Positions 1 through 8,149 of a stretch of 64,000 nt of DNA are shown piece by piece. Position 1 is the stretch's first letter, and each line of letters starts with the position of its first letter. The stretch lies in assembly GCA_002077045.2 (NCBI GenBank), contig KZ111145.1:1562078-1626077 (forward strand), in the 5' to 3' direction. The notes beneath the pieces were generated by a model. It saw only the letters and a list, made by a program, of their open reading frames with translations. It was not told the origin of the DNA and made no database searches. The translations under genes were made by a program, and so were the position numbers. Origin of the DNA: Rachicladosporium sp. CCFEE 5018. Taxonomy: Eukaryota > Ascomycota > Dothideomycetes > Cladosporiales > Cladosporiaceae.

Positions 1-1498
1 ACTGCATCGCCATGGCTTCCTTCCGCCTACTTGCTCGCACCCTGAGAAGAAGAACACGTACCCAGTTAACCTCACGCAGGCCCTCTATGTTCCTTTCTCC
101 AGCCGCGAGGTCGTGCACCTCCACACCTTCCCCTGCAGTCGCACTTCGCCTGGCTCCATCCAATAGCACATCACGGAGATTTCTAGGCTCCGACAGTCCG
201 CTTACATTTCTCGATCCAGTGGCACGCTCCGCGATGGTGGGAAAGTGATAAGGACTGCCCAGTGCCGGTGATTTATAGATATCCGGGCATAGGTCGTCGG
301 AGCTAAGGCGACGGTTCGCTGTCCGACTGGGCTGATGTAGACTAGCTTGTCCACGTTGACTGGCTGGTGTGATAGGGGGTGTTGCCTTGCCTTTGACTTC
401 TGGGGTGATAACAGAGTCGCGCTTGATCTGCTATCGAGAAAGCTGTTTCAGCGTCAATGGTACTACAGGTCCAGCCATAGGTCGCTCAGCAGGACTCGCT
501 CGGAGGGAGAGAGAGCGGCTCAGTGTAGAGACACTGCTCGAACTGTGCATTATCTCGCTGGTGTCTTGTGCGTACTTAATTAGCTGTCGGGACTTCTTGA
601 CCGCATCACTAACGAGATCCAAAGGTGCATCGAGATCGAAAGGCGGTACTTGCAGCTTCTCAGCTTTAGAGACTGCCTTGAGAGCCCCCGAGCCCGGTGA
701 TATCGTGCGCGCAGGTGGTGGGTCAGGTGCAGTGGATGGCTTAGCTGGCACCGCGTTCGAAGATGAAGGTGACTGTGTCAGTACCATCTTCCGAAGCTTC
801 CTTTTGGATTTTTCCAGCGACTGTGGCGTGCGATCAAAGTTCCCAGGTCCTGAGGCAGCGCATACAAACACGTAGTCGTCGTACACCTCGTCAGCTAGGC
901 CATTGAAGTGTAAGCCGCCGATTATTGTAGGCGCACCACTTGCGATGTCATGACACTGCTGCGCAATCATCTTCCCAGGACTGCCACCCGACACTAGCGA
1001 GTCACGACGGAGATCGCTGGCTTCAGCATCATCAGAGTCGTGTGAGTCGCCAGCTACAGTGTCAGTCTCTGACTTAGTACTGCGATCAGCCCGGTCTATG
1101 TCCAGGATATGTGCACCCTGCCTTGACTCCATAGCATGTTGCTCTTCGTCAGTCGAGTAGCTCGGGTCGATGTCCGAACTTCCGCGCTGTGTCTTGCGAC
1201 TTGGAGTGTCTATCAAGCCTGTGCGCTTGCGCCTTCGTCGCCGGAGTGTTGAATCGGTCGTTGGTAGGACCGAGCGGCACTCAAGACTGTACGGCCCGGA
1301 TGGGGTGGCCGAAGGAGATCGCTGGACTGGTGACCTCGTCCTGCTCATTGATCCCTCTTCGGCTGATCCCTCTTCGGCTGGTCTGCTTCCTGCAGCGCGG
1401 GTTGCAGAGTCAATCTTGGTAGCCAATGGACGGTCAGGCATCGAACAGGCAGGCAATACAGCACTAGTCTCCTGCTCGCCAAAGTGTTCATCAGCATC
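1..1498 (-). pseudogene. Downstream half of the Ser/Arg-rich gene, copy A; interrupted by a private TAG, partial at window edge
   Basis: This is the same reading frame as the upstream 773-codon ORF, entered directly after its TAG at 1499-1501. It is open for 355 codons to a second in-frame TAG at 431-433, then open again to position 2. Copy B (52300-53688) aligns along the whole length and has GAG (Glu) where copy A has TAG. A likely splice donor GTACGT reads from position 61 downward, matching the copy B donor, so the last true exon base in the window is probably 62. The protein is low complexity, with a basic RRRRRKR cluster and Ser/Pro-rich stretches. A 15-base direct repeat at about 1351-1380 gives the peptide AEEGS twice and is absent from copy B. 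Function is unknown. Pseudogene, truncated product or readthrough are all possible. Confidence 0.6.
431..433 (-). other. Private in-frame TAG in copy A
   Basis: The plus-strand triplet is CTA, read as TAG on the minus strand. Flanking codons give LSR-stop-QIKRDSV, against LSREQTKRDSV in copy B, so a single G-to-T change (GAG to TAG) explains it. The frame stays open for at least 120 codons downstream, and the copy A insertion near 187-238 keeps the frame. Confidence 0.9.
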
Positions 1499-1501
1499 CT
1501 A
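1499..1501 (-). other. In-frame TAG shared by both copies (copy A instance)
   Basis: TAG directly joins two long stretches of one reading frame (3820-1502 and 1498-434). Copy B has the same TAG at 53689-53691 in the same context. Differences between the copies on both sides of this codon fall mostly at third positions (GAT/GAC, GAA/GAG, TTG/CTA, GTA/GTG), which is the pattern expected if both sides are translated. A 3' splice site here (TATAG and TGTAG) is the main alternative. Confidence 0.85.
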
Positions 1502-3820
1502 TACTAACGCCAAAGTATTGTCGAGCGCATCGCGCAGCGCACCCCAGCCAGTCGCAAATAGTCCAGGTCGACATTTGCCTCTCTCCCTAACGTCCATCTC
1601 CACAGGTGAAGTCTGCTGCAGCGCTTCTTCATCGCCGCCCACAACGTCCAAAGCATCTTTGAGGGCTCCACAGATGCGACTCAGCGTACCCTTCGTGGCC
1701 GCTTTGGGCTTTGTGCTAAGAGACACGTCTCTCGGCTGATGGGAAGCGGAGACGTGAGGCGCTGTAAGTGATTCCACTATCTCGTCATCGACAGGCTCGC
1801 TCCAGTTCGAAAGCACACTGTCGCGCCGCCTTCTGTCGATGACCGGCTCTTCTACCGGCTCACCCCAGTGAGATAGTACACTATCGCGTCGTCTTTTGTC
1901 GATGAAAGGGTCGTTGGACTCTTCACGCCACAAAGTAAGCACGTCGCCTATGACAGGCGGACCGGGCGACTTCTCGCTCGCGTGTCCTTGCTCGCAGTCG
2001 TCTTGAACAGCTTGCACTATCTGTTGGTAGTGCAGATCTCGCATACTGATAGTGTCCAGCATACGAGGCGACTCGGAAAAGAGAGACTCGGGTAGCCGAA
2101 GGCTGAAAACATGTTGATCTGTCGTACTCGCCGGCGCGTGATCATCGTCCACTTTCTCTTTCTCCTTGATGTTGCTGCTAGGACCAGGTGCACTAGCTTG
2201 TGGCTCGGCAACAGAGTCATTATGCGGTGGTGGTCGTGGCACCTGGACCGCTCCCTCGCCGCGCCGCTGGTCAGTAGGCGGCTGATTGATGCGTAGTCGC
2301 CCGAACTCGTCGTTTGATAGTGCAGGCTCATCGTTGCGGGGTCGGCTGTTTTCGCTGGTATCCTCTTGGGTGGCTTGATACGACGGCGGCGGTGATACAT
2401 GCTCAAGCATATCGCCGTTGGGTCGCGTAGTCAGCGGTGACACGGCGACGCTCGGCTGTCGCAGCGTGGCGTCGGCCATCTTTGCCTGTGACGAGGTAGA
2501 CGACGGGCTGCCTTGATCGTTGACGGGGTGAGCCCGTTCTTTGCCTCGATTCCCTGGTGCACCGTAAGGAGTTGGGTCGGAGCCATCGGGATTGAAAGTC
2601 TGAGTGTCAAGCTCCAAGGAAGAAGGCGAAGGCCTACTTGACGATTGTGGTGGCGCAGACGGCGTAGCATTGTTCTCAATGGCTGGGACTGCCGGCTGCG
2701 GTGCTACGTGCGGCTTCGCTGCGCGGGGTCGGCGAGGATCCTTTGGACCAAGATCGCCGGGCAGGTTCTCCGCTCTGTATGTGACGCCGGAATCTCGTAT
2801 GATGGAAGGACCGAGCAGTAGTCCCGCGCTCCCGATTGAGGTCTGTGGTGCTGGTTCCGGTTCAACTTTCTCCGGTTCAATGGGCGAAACGTCGCGATTT
2901 CTCCTCATCGCTTTGCCTTTCTCGTGCGCAAGCTGCTGTGACTTCCGCTTGATTTCGTTTGACCTTTTCTCATCTGTCTCAGGGTACTCGTATTCATCGA
3001 TTGCCTCGCGGTGCTTCTCCACGTAAGGGTCTGTGTAGCCTCGAGGTCTCCGGCTGAGACGACCTGAGCCTACGTCGCCTACGACAGGCACGGAGATACA
3101 TGAGCGACAAGAGTTCTCCAGTCTGGCGGGTGTGTAGCATGGTCGCTGCCTACAGACGTGTCTGGGGGTCCCACTTGCAGTGGATTCGGATACTTCTTCG
3201 GATGCATCTTTCTTCGATTTCGTCTCGTGAAGACCATGGTGCTTTCTACCACGTCCGGGAGTGGCGGCTTCCGCCGGCAACTGGTTTACCGGTTGCTCAT
3301 TATCGAAGATCACTTGCTGGTTCGGCGGTGTCAATCGACCATCGATATGTAGAGAGCGTAAACTTTGAGGTCCCCGTTCGTCATTGGTAGCTGCGTGCCA
3401 GGTGTGAGCCCTCCGAAGAGATGAGGGCGACTGAGGCAGGTAGTGAGGAATATCCTCTGCGTAATGTACATCGTACGTGGGAACGTAGGTGGCAACAATA
3501 GGGGACTGATTATTTGCGGTTATCCTGACAGCCTCCACTGATGTATTGGCAGGCCGAAGGAGCGTGGGAGCAATCTGCCGTTCGCTGCTTCTGCCTCTAT
3601 CGGCATCGTCCTGGTCGGATCTGGTGTTGGTCTGCTCATCGCTCTCCATCTCGTCTCGAGTCACGCCTACAGCACCAGCATCGTTTTGATCCTCAGCATC
3701 GCCGTTGACTGGATCGGACCTGGTGATTCGAGGAGTATCTTCGTGACCGTCGCTTCTTCGTCGGCGGAAACGATCCCTGATTGCTGAGATGCTCCGGGTA
3801 AGGGATCGGCGTCGCGACAT
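1499..3820 (-). CDS. Long Ser/Arg/Pro-rich hypothetical protein, copy A, upstream 773-residue part
   Basis: I do not recognise the family. The ORF starts with a basic MSRRRSLTRSISAIRDRFRRR segment, so nuclear location or phosphorylation by SR kinases is possible. It continues with long disordered Ser/Pro/Asp/Gln-rich sequence without membrane segments. Two short related blocks lie near the end, SRICGALKDALDVV and GWGALRDALDNTLA, suggesting an internal repeat. Earlier, SNDPFIDKRRRDSVLSHW and EEPVIDRRRRDSVLSNW form a clear tandem repeat. The first Met is chosen because copy B begins at the same place (55989). The ORF ends in a TAG that copy B shares, after which the same frame continues. Copy A has CAA at 3366-3368, where copy B has TAA. 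Confidence 0.7.
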   Translation of the reverse strand: MSRRRSLTRSISAIRDRFRRRRSDGHEDTPRITRSDPVNGDAEDQNDAGAVGVTRDEMESDEQTNTRSDQDDADRGRSSERQIAPTLLRPANTSVEAVRITANNQSPIVATYVPTYDVHYAEDIPHYLPQSPSSLRRAHTWHAATNDERGPQSLRSLHIDGRLTPPNQQVIFDNEQPVNQLPAEAATPGRGRKHHGLHETKSKKDASEEVSESTASGTPRHVCRQRPCYTPARLENSCRSCISVPVVGDVGSGRLSRRPRGYTDPYVEKHREAIDEYEYPETDEKRSNEIKRKSQQLAHEKGKAMRRNRDVSPIEPEKVEPEPAPQTSIGSAGLLLGPSIIRDSGVTYRAENLPGDLGPKDPRRPRAAKPHVAPQPAVPAIENNATPSAPPQSSSRPSPSSLELDTQTFNPDGSDPTPYGAPGNRGKERAHPVNDQGSPSSTSSQAKMADATLRQPSVAVSPLTTRPNGDMLEHVSPPPSYQATQEDTSENSRPRNDEPALSNDEFGRLRINQPPTDQRRGEGAVQVPRPPPHNDSVAEPQASAPGPSSNIKEKEKVDDDHAPASTTDQHVFSLRLPESLFSESPRMLDTISMRDLHYQQIVQAVQDDCEQGHASEKSPGPPVIGDVLTLWREESNDPFIDKRRRDSVLSHWGEPVEEPVIDRRRRDSVLSNWSEPVDDEIVESLTAPHVSASHQPRDVSLSTKPKAATKGTLSRICGALKDALDVVGGDEEALQQTSPVEMDVRERGKCRPGLFATGWGALRDALDNTLALV

Positions 3821-4329
3821 CTCGTCTCAAGCTTCTCATGTTGTGGCAAGATAGGTACGGGCAGCGATGGATACTCCACTGACATGTAGTCGAGAAGGAC
3901 GCCTTCGAAATGTGAGCCTTGCTGCGATGCGGAAGTATTGCTGCGGATCGTGTAAAGTGTTGCGAAGTATGAGTCTTGCTGCGAAAGGTGGATGCTGCTG
4001 TGAGGTGTGAGATATGTGCTATACAGAGTACATATGCTGTGACGAGTTGTTTTATCCAAGGCAGAATTGGCATATCAACAAATCGCTGGTCCGGTACGTA
4101 GTTGTGGTTGCCACCGGCTTTCTCTCAATCATGAGCGAGGTAGTTGCGGTCGAATATTCCACGTCTTCGTACTTTGCAGTCGCATCGTATACTCCTGAGA
4201 ATGCGACTACACCAATTGCTGTCCAATGCGACAAGCGTCCGACCTCTTTCCCGCACATCCAAATACAGCGCGGTTCCAGCAGGGGGCACGGCTTTCACAC
4301 AGAGCGCAGGACTCGACACTTTGCAGACC
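3821..4329. other. Spacer between Ser/Arg-rich gene and GT8 gene, copy A
   Basis: This is the 5' region of the Ser/Arg-rich gene and the 3' region of the GT8 gene, both on the minus strand. Reading frames here look like shadows. It aligns poorly with 55990-56458 except for a short shared stretch around ATATGTGCTATACA followed by AGTACATAT. No RNA gene or repeat was seen. Confidence 0.5.
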
Positions 4330-5286
4330 TCAGAACCCATCCACAATCCCCTCTCCCTTCTCCTTCGCCAACCTCTTCTCATGAACATCCCACCACCACT
4401 GAAACGTCTCTTCCCTCCCCTCCTTCGCCTTATCCTCCTTACTCTCATCCCAAGGCTTCGGACTCAGAATATAATGAATATTCTTCACCTTATCATCCCG
4501 CCATATCTCGCTATGCACGCCCTCCCACCTCAACGTCTTCAGCGCATTGTAAATATACGGGATCCCCACCCACCGCCCATTAAACAAATCCCCGAGTAAC
4601 GATTGATCGCTAAACTCGTAGGAATCGGTAATGTCGGAATTGAGAGCTTCGGCGATAAGATCATAAGTCGCCTGACTCGGATTTACAACCTGCAACCCCC
4701 CATTCGGCATCCCCAGCCCAGCATTCGACTTCGCGCCCTCCCGTTGCGCCGTTTCAGGATCCCCATGCTGGCTAGTAAAAGCGCAATTCTCCGGCGTCCA
4801 ATCTGCTGGGTAATGCGGTTTCTTGAGCGGATTACACACACACGCGTGACTCGCCGCGAAGACCCGCTTCCCCTTGCCCTCCAGCTCCGGCGCGTCGAGC
4901 TCGATGTCCATTAGCTCGTCCATGTTCTGCAGGCAGAGCATGTCGCTGTCGAGCTGCACGACGCGGTCATATTCTGTGAGGCTAAAAGGCGTGAGTTTCG
5001 ACCAGCAGTCGTAGAAGCGGGGGTCGTTGGTGAAGTCTTTGGGGGTTTTGGGGAGGAGGTAGGGGATGCGCTTTTTGGGGATGCGGCGGGCGTCGAGGGC
5101 TGCGTGGCCTTCGGCGGGGAAGGTGTCGGTGTATAGGGCGACCAAGGGGTATTTTGATCCGGAGACTTTGAGGGAGTAGTCCAGGGTAAGGAGGCCGGAG
5201 AGATACTTGGTATTGGTAATGAGTGTCGTGAACACTTTCGAGGAGTCTACGACCCGCTGAGGCGAGGGATTTGCATCGGAGGCCAT
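4330..5286 (-). CDS. Glycosyltransferase family 8 (glycogenin/galactinol-synthase-like), copy A
   Basis: A 318-residue single-exon protein. A DSD motif at residues 113-115 in VVQLDSDMLCLQNMDEL is the metal- and sugar-nucleotide-binding DxD of GT8 retaining transferases. The N-terminal segment (YLSGLLTLDYSL, YPLVALYTD) fits the start of a GT-A fold, and a His-containing segment near the C-terminus (KNIHYILSPKPWD) matches the family's closing motif. The enzyme is expected to use a nucleotide sugar such as UDP-glucose or UDP-galactose; donor and acceptor cannot be read from sequence. The frame is open 38 codons further upstream, but I chose the Met at 5284-5286 because copy B begins there. No signal peptide from that start, so cytosolic is likely. 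Confidence 0.88.
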   Translation of the reverse strand: MASDANPSPQRVVDSSKVFTTLITNTKYLSGLLTLDYSLKVSGSKYPLVALYTDTFPAEGHAALDARRIPKKRIPYLLPKTPKDFTNDPRFYDCWSKLTPFSLTEYDRVVQLDSDMLCLQNMDELMDIELDAPELEGKGKRVFAASHACVCNPLKKPHYPADWTPENCAFTSQHGDPETAQREGAKSNAGLGMPNGGLQVVNPSQATYDLIAEALNSDITDSYEFSDQSLLGDLFNGRWVGIPYIYNALKTLRWEGVHSEIWRDDKVKNIHYILSPKPWDESKEDKAKEGREETFQWWWDVHEKRLAKEKGEGIVDGF

Positions 5287-5627
5287 GGTTGCGAGTGATG
5301 GAGAGATTGTGGTGAGAAAGTGGATAGTAGTGGTCACAGAGGCAACGAGTGAGTAGCTAATACTGTTGCTAAGAACACTGAACGTAAGCTGTGCCCTCAC
5401 ATGTCAAGCTCCACCAGATCTCATTCACTCCACCCCCGCCCAAAAAGTCACTTTTCCTCGCTAATCTACTCCACGTGGGACCTGGATCTCATGACATCAT
5501 TATCACGGACTTCGGAGCCACTCAACATGATATCGCCGAGTCCACGTCGTCCTCATCCAGCGTAAAGAAGTCCTATTGTCGTTTGCGACATGTCCAGACG
5601 TCGACGCACTAATCGCCCCACCCCTTG
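5287..5627. promoter_or_regulatory. Divergent promoter region between GT8 and mitochondrial carrier, copy A
   Basis: These 341 bp separate two genes transcribed away from each other, so both promoters must lie here. Shared with copy B is a stretch containing CACATGTCAAGCTCCACCAGATC near the GT8 side; the rest is mostly diverged. No TATA box or well-defined factor site stands out. Confidence 0.5.
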
Positions 5628-6697
5628 ATGTCTGTCCAAGATGTCAGCACCATTCCCACGCTGGCAGAAAGCCCCGTCACGGACACCAAAGCCGCCCTAG
5701 TCAAAGGCGAGCCGATTCGAAAGAACTATGCCGGCTTCGTGGCGGGAGTCTTTTCAGGGATAGCGAAGTTGAGCGTTGGGTGAGTCTTGACCCAGCGACA
5801 AAATACCGTTCCCTACACTCATCTAACGACAAGACAAGCCACCCCTTCGATACAATAAAGGTCCGCCTGCAAACTTCAACGAAGACCCAATTTCATGGGC
5901 CCCTAGACTGCCTCCTCCAGACCCTCCGCAAGGAAGGCCGCTCCGGCCTCTACAAAGGCGCCACACCCCCGCTAGTAGGCTGGATGCTAATGGACTCCCT
6001 AATGCTCGGCTCGTTAACACTCTACCGCCGCCTCCTAAACGAAAACATCTACCAACCCTATCGCCTTTCCCAGGTAGCTTCAATCTGGAAAGGCCGTGAA
6101 GCTGAACGCGACAGACTACCAGTGCTGGGTCATGGTTTCGCAGGCGTAGCGGCAGGCTGGACGGTGAGTTTCATAGCGGCGCCGATTGAGCATGTTAAGG
6201 CGAGGCTGCAGGTGCAGTATGCGAAATCCAAGTCCGCGAGGCTATACACTGGCCCGCTGGACTGTACGGCCAAGGTGTATCGAGGGTTTGGACTACCTGG
6301 CTTATGGCATGGACTGAGCGCTACGTTATTATTCCGGACGTTCTTCTTCTTCTGGTGGGGTTCCTACGACCTCTTCACCCGTACCCTGCAATCGCACACT
6401 TCGCTCTCCACGCCCGCGGTGAATTTCTGGGCCGGCGGCTTGAGCGCGCAGATTTTCTGGCTCACGGCTTATCCGAGTGATGTCGTGAAGCAGCGCATCA
6501 TGGTCGATGAGCTCGGGCAGGGGAGGAAGTACGCGCGGTGGCGGGACGCCGCGAAAGCTGTGTATCGCGAGGGGGGCGCGAAGGGTTATTGGAGAGGTTT
6601 CGTACCGTGTTTTCTCAGAGCGTTCCCGGCGAACGCTATGGCGCTTGTGGCGTTTGAGGGGGTCATGAGGGGGTTTGACGGCAAGAGTGTATCGTGA
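5628..6697 (+). CDS. Mitochondrial carrier family (SLC25) protein, copy A
   Basis: Two exons, 5628-5779 and 5839-6697. The 59-bp intron (GTGAGT...AAG) splits a Gly codon just before the first signature. The three carrier repeats each show the PX(D/E)XX(K/R) motif: HPFDTIKVRLQ, APIEHVKARLQ and YPSDVVKQR. Six membrane helices and location in the mitochondrial inner membrane follow from the family. The sequence resembles the amino-acid/carnitine-type fungal carriers (YMC1/CRC1/ORT1 group), but the substrate is uncertain. The start gives MSVQDVSTIPTLAESPV, shared with copy B. The stop is 104 bp from the convergent EAF-like gene. Confidence 0.9.
5780..5838 (+). other. Intron of the copy A carrier gene
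   Basis: GTGAGT donor, branch-like CTAAC near the 3' end, AG acceptor; 59 bp, phase 2. It does not align with the copy B intron at the same site (57881-57944, 64 bp). Confidence 0.88.
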
Positions 6698-6801
6698 TAG
6701 AATATAGATGGGCGTGTAAATGTATGTACTAGATACCCCACTTCGTGTACTGTAGATCTCTTGACATGACTTTTGGTGCTGGTAAATCATAGTCCTGTCC
6801 A

Positions 6802-7959
6802 TCAGTCCTCCTCACTGATATCCTCATCGCTCTCCACCGCTCTCGCAGCGCTCTCAGCTTCCTCCTCAAAGGCTCTAGCAAGCTCCCGTTCCATGTCATC
6901 TTCCGCCTCTCCTTCCTCCGCTCCCTCCTTCCCAACTCCCTTAACAGGACTCCCCAGCTCCAACATCTCCACATCCCCATCCTCCTCCCCCTCCTCCACA
7001 TTCACAGCCGGACTAGCCTCCCGCGAACTCATAGCCTCATGCAGACTGATCGGCCCCTTGCTCTTTGGCATAGCATCGAATGCTCCCGAGAACGCCAGGT
7101 GCATCGAGGACTGCGGCTTAGAGCTCCCGCGTGGGTTCTCTATAATGAGCTCCCCATCATCGGAGTCATCTTCCTGAGCTGGGTAACGAAGAGAAGCCTT
7201 TCGGTCCAAGCGAACTGAGGGCACGGGCTGGGATGAGGAGGACTGCACGGCGGGTTTGGGACGTTTGATAGTCGTTGGCTTGGGGATTGACGAGGAGGGA
7301 GCGTTGCGTTTGAGAGATTGGGGTTTGGAGGCTGCGGGTGGATGGGAAAGTCTGGGGGTGGAGCTTAGATGAGGTGAGGATTGCAGATGGGAAGTGCTTC
7401 TGCCAGCTCCATTCGGTTTGCCTGAGATGCTCGGGCGGAGCGGTTCCGCGAGATAATGGCGGAAGTCGAAGGGATTATTAGGGTCGATCTTATCATCATT
7501 GTCGCCATTGACGTGGTCATCTTCGAGAGTACTGTCATCTGCAGCGATGTGTGGATATCGCCGCTCCAGTTCCGCAGGATCGTTGTCGTCCGGCGTCTTG
7601 ACCAAATTCAAGCTCTGCACTTCCTCCACACGCTCCAGCACCGCCTCCTTCCCATCTCCACCACCGAGCACTAGCACATACAGGTCTTCCTCCTCTCTGC
7701 TTTCGCCAGCATATCGCCAGGTCTTTGCTCCTTCGCTGAGTTCCAGAGACGAAGGTCTAGCAGAGCTGCCGGAAGACAATTTCGAGCTGACATTAGACGA
7801 GCTCGAGAAGTCCGGCGTGTGATTATAGCGAATGCATCGTCGTTTCGTTGTGCTGGACTCTGCTCGTAAGCTGGATCCTAGACGGATGGAGTAGCTGGAA
7901 GTGGTGGTGAGGTCGATCGAGGACGAAGCCACGGCGGCGGTCATGCTGGAACGATTCAA
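6802..7959 (-). CDS. EAF-type (ELL-associated factor) transcription elongation protein, copy A
   Basis: A 385-residue single-exon protein. The N-terminal part (YSIRLGSSL... RRCIRYNHTPDF... LYVLVLGG... ) has the layout of the EAF N-terminal domain: a start like the metazoan LRLGESF, then IRY(D/N)xxP, then a domain ending in EVQSLNLVKTPD. The middle is Ser/Pro/Lys-rich and disordered, and the C-terminus is strongly acidic (ESDEDISEED), as in EAF proteins that activate transcription. The known role is as partner of ELL in RNA polymerase II elongation in the nucleus. An alternative start at the sixth residue is possible. Copy B is 387 residues. Identification rests on motif recall rather than a search. 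Confidence 0.75.
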   Translation of the reverse strand: MNRSSMTAAVASSSIDLTTTSSYSIRLGSSLRAESSTTKRRCIRYNHTPDFSSSSNVSSKLSSGSSARPSSLELSEGAKTWRYAGESREEEDLYVLVLGGGDGKEAVLERVEEVQSLNLVKTPDDNDPAELERRYPHIAADDSTLEDDHVNGDNDDKIDPNNPFDFRHYLAEPLRPSISGKPNGAGRSTSHLQSSPHLSSTPRLSHPPAASKPQSLKRNAPSSSIPKPTTIKRPKPAVQSSSSQPVPSVRLDRKASLRYPAQEDDSDDGELIIENPRGSSKPQSSMHLAFSGAFDAMPKSKGPISLHEAMSSREASPAVNVEEGEEDGDVEMLELGSPVKGVGKEGAEEGEAEDDMERELARAFEEEAESAARAVESDEDISEED

Positions 7960-8149
7960 CGATGGTAATATATCTTCGGTGGGATTTTGCGAGGCGTGAA
8001 GCAGGGAGAGAAAGGCATGAGGTCGAGGTCAATACGAACAAAGGCAGCTTGATTGCTGTCTCATGCTAGACATCAGGCTTGAACCCTGTCGGCCCCAGAA
8101 GTGGATCACGGCTCCGCATATCGGCACGGATGAAGCCGAGCCTTAATCC
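7960..8149. promoter_or_regulatory. Compact spacer with a nearly identical block in both copies
   Basis: It holds the EAF-like promoter and the amidohydrolase 3' end, both minus strand. From 8036 to 8149 the two copies differ by a single base (T/G in GTGGAT/GTGGAG). The block contains a 5-bp inverted repeat TCGGC...GCCGA with a 9-base loop, flanked by GGC and GCC. Its role is unknown; promoter element, terminator or a small RNA are open. Confidence 0.5.

Noticed and set aside
1411..1500. A 93-bp intron removing the shared TAG (donor GTTAGG in copy A, GTCAAG in copy B)
   Set aside because: The two donors differ and are weak, and the sequence between donor and TAG shows codon-like third-position differences between copies, so it behaves as coding. 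Kept only as an alternative to test.
8060..8110. A tRNA-like GGTTCAAGCC sequence on the minus strand
   Set aside because: It resembles a B box, but the T-stem pairs only four bases and no A box, anticodon arm or acceptor stem fits around it.
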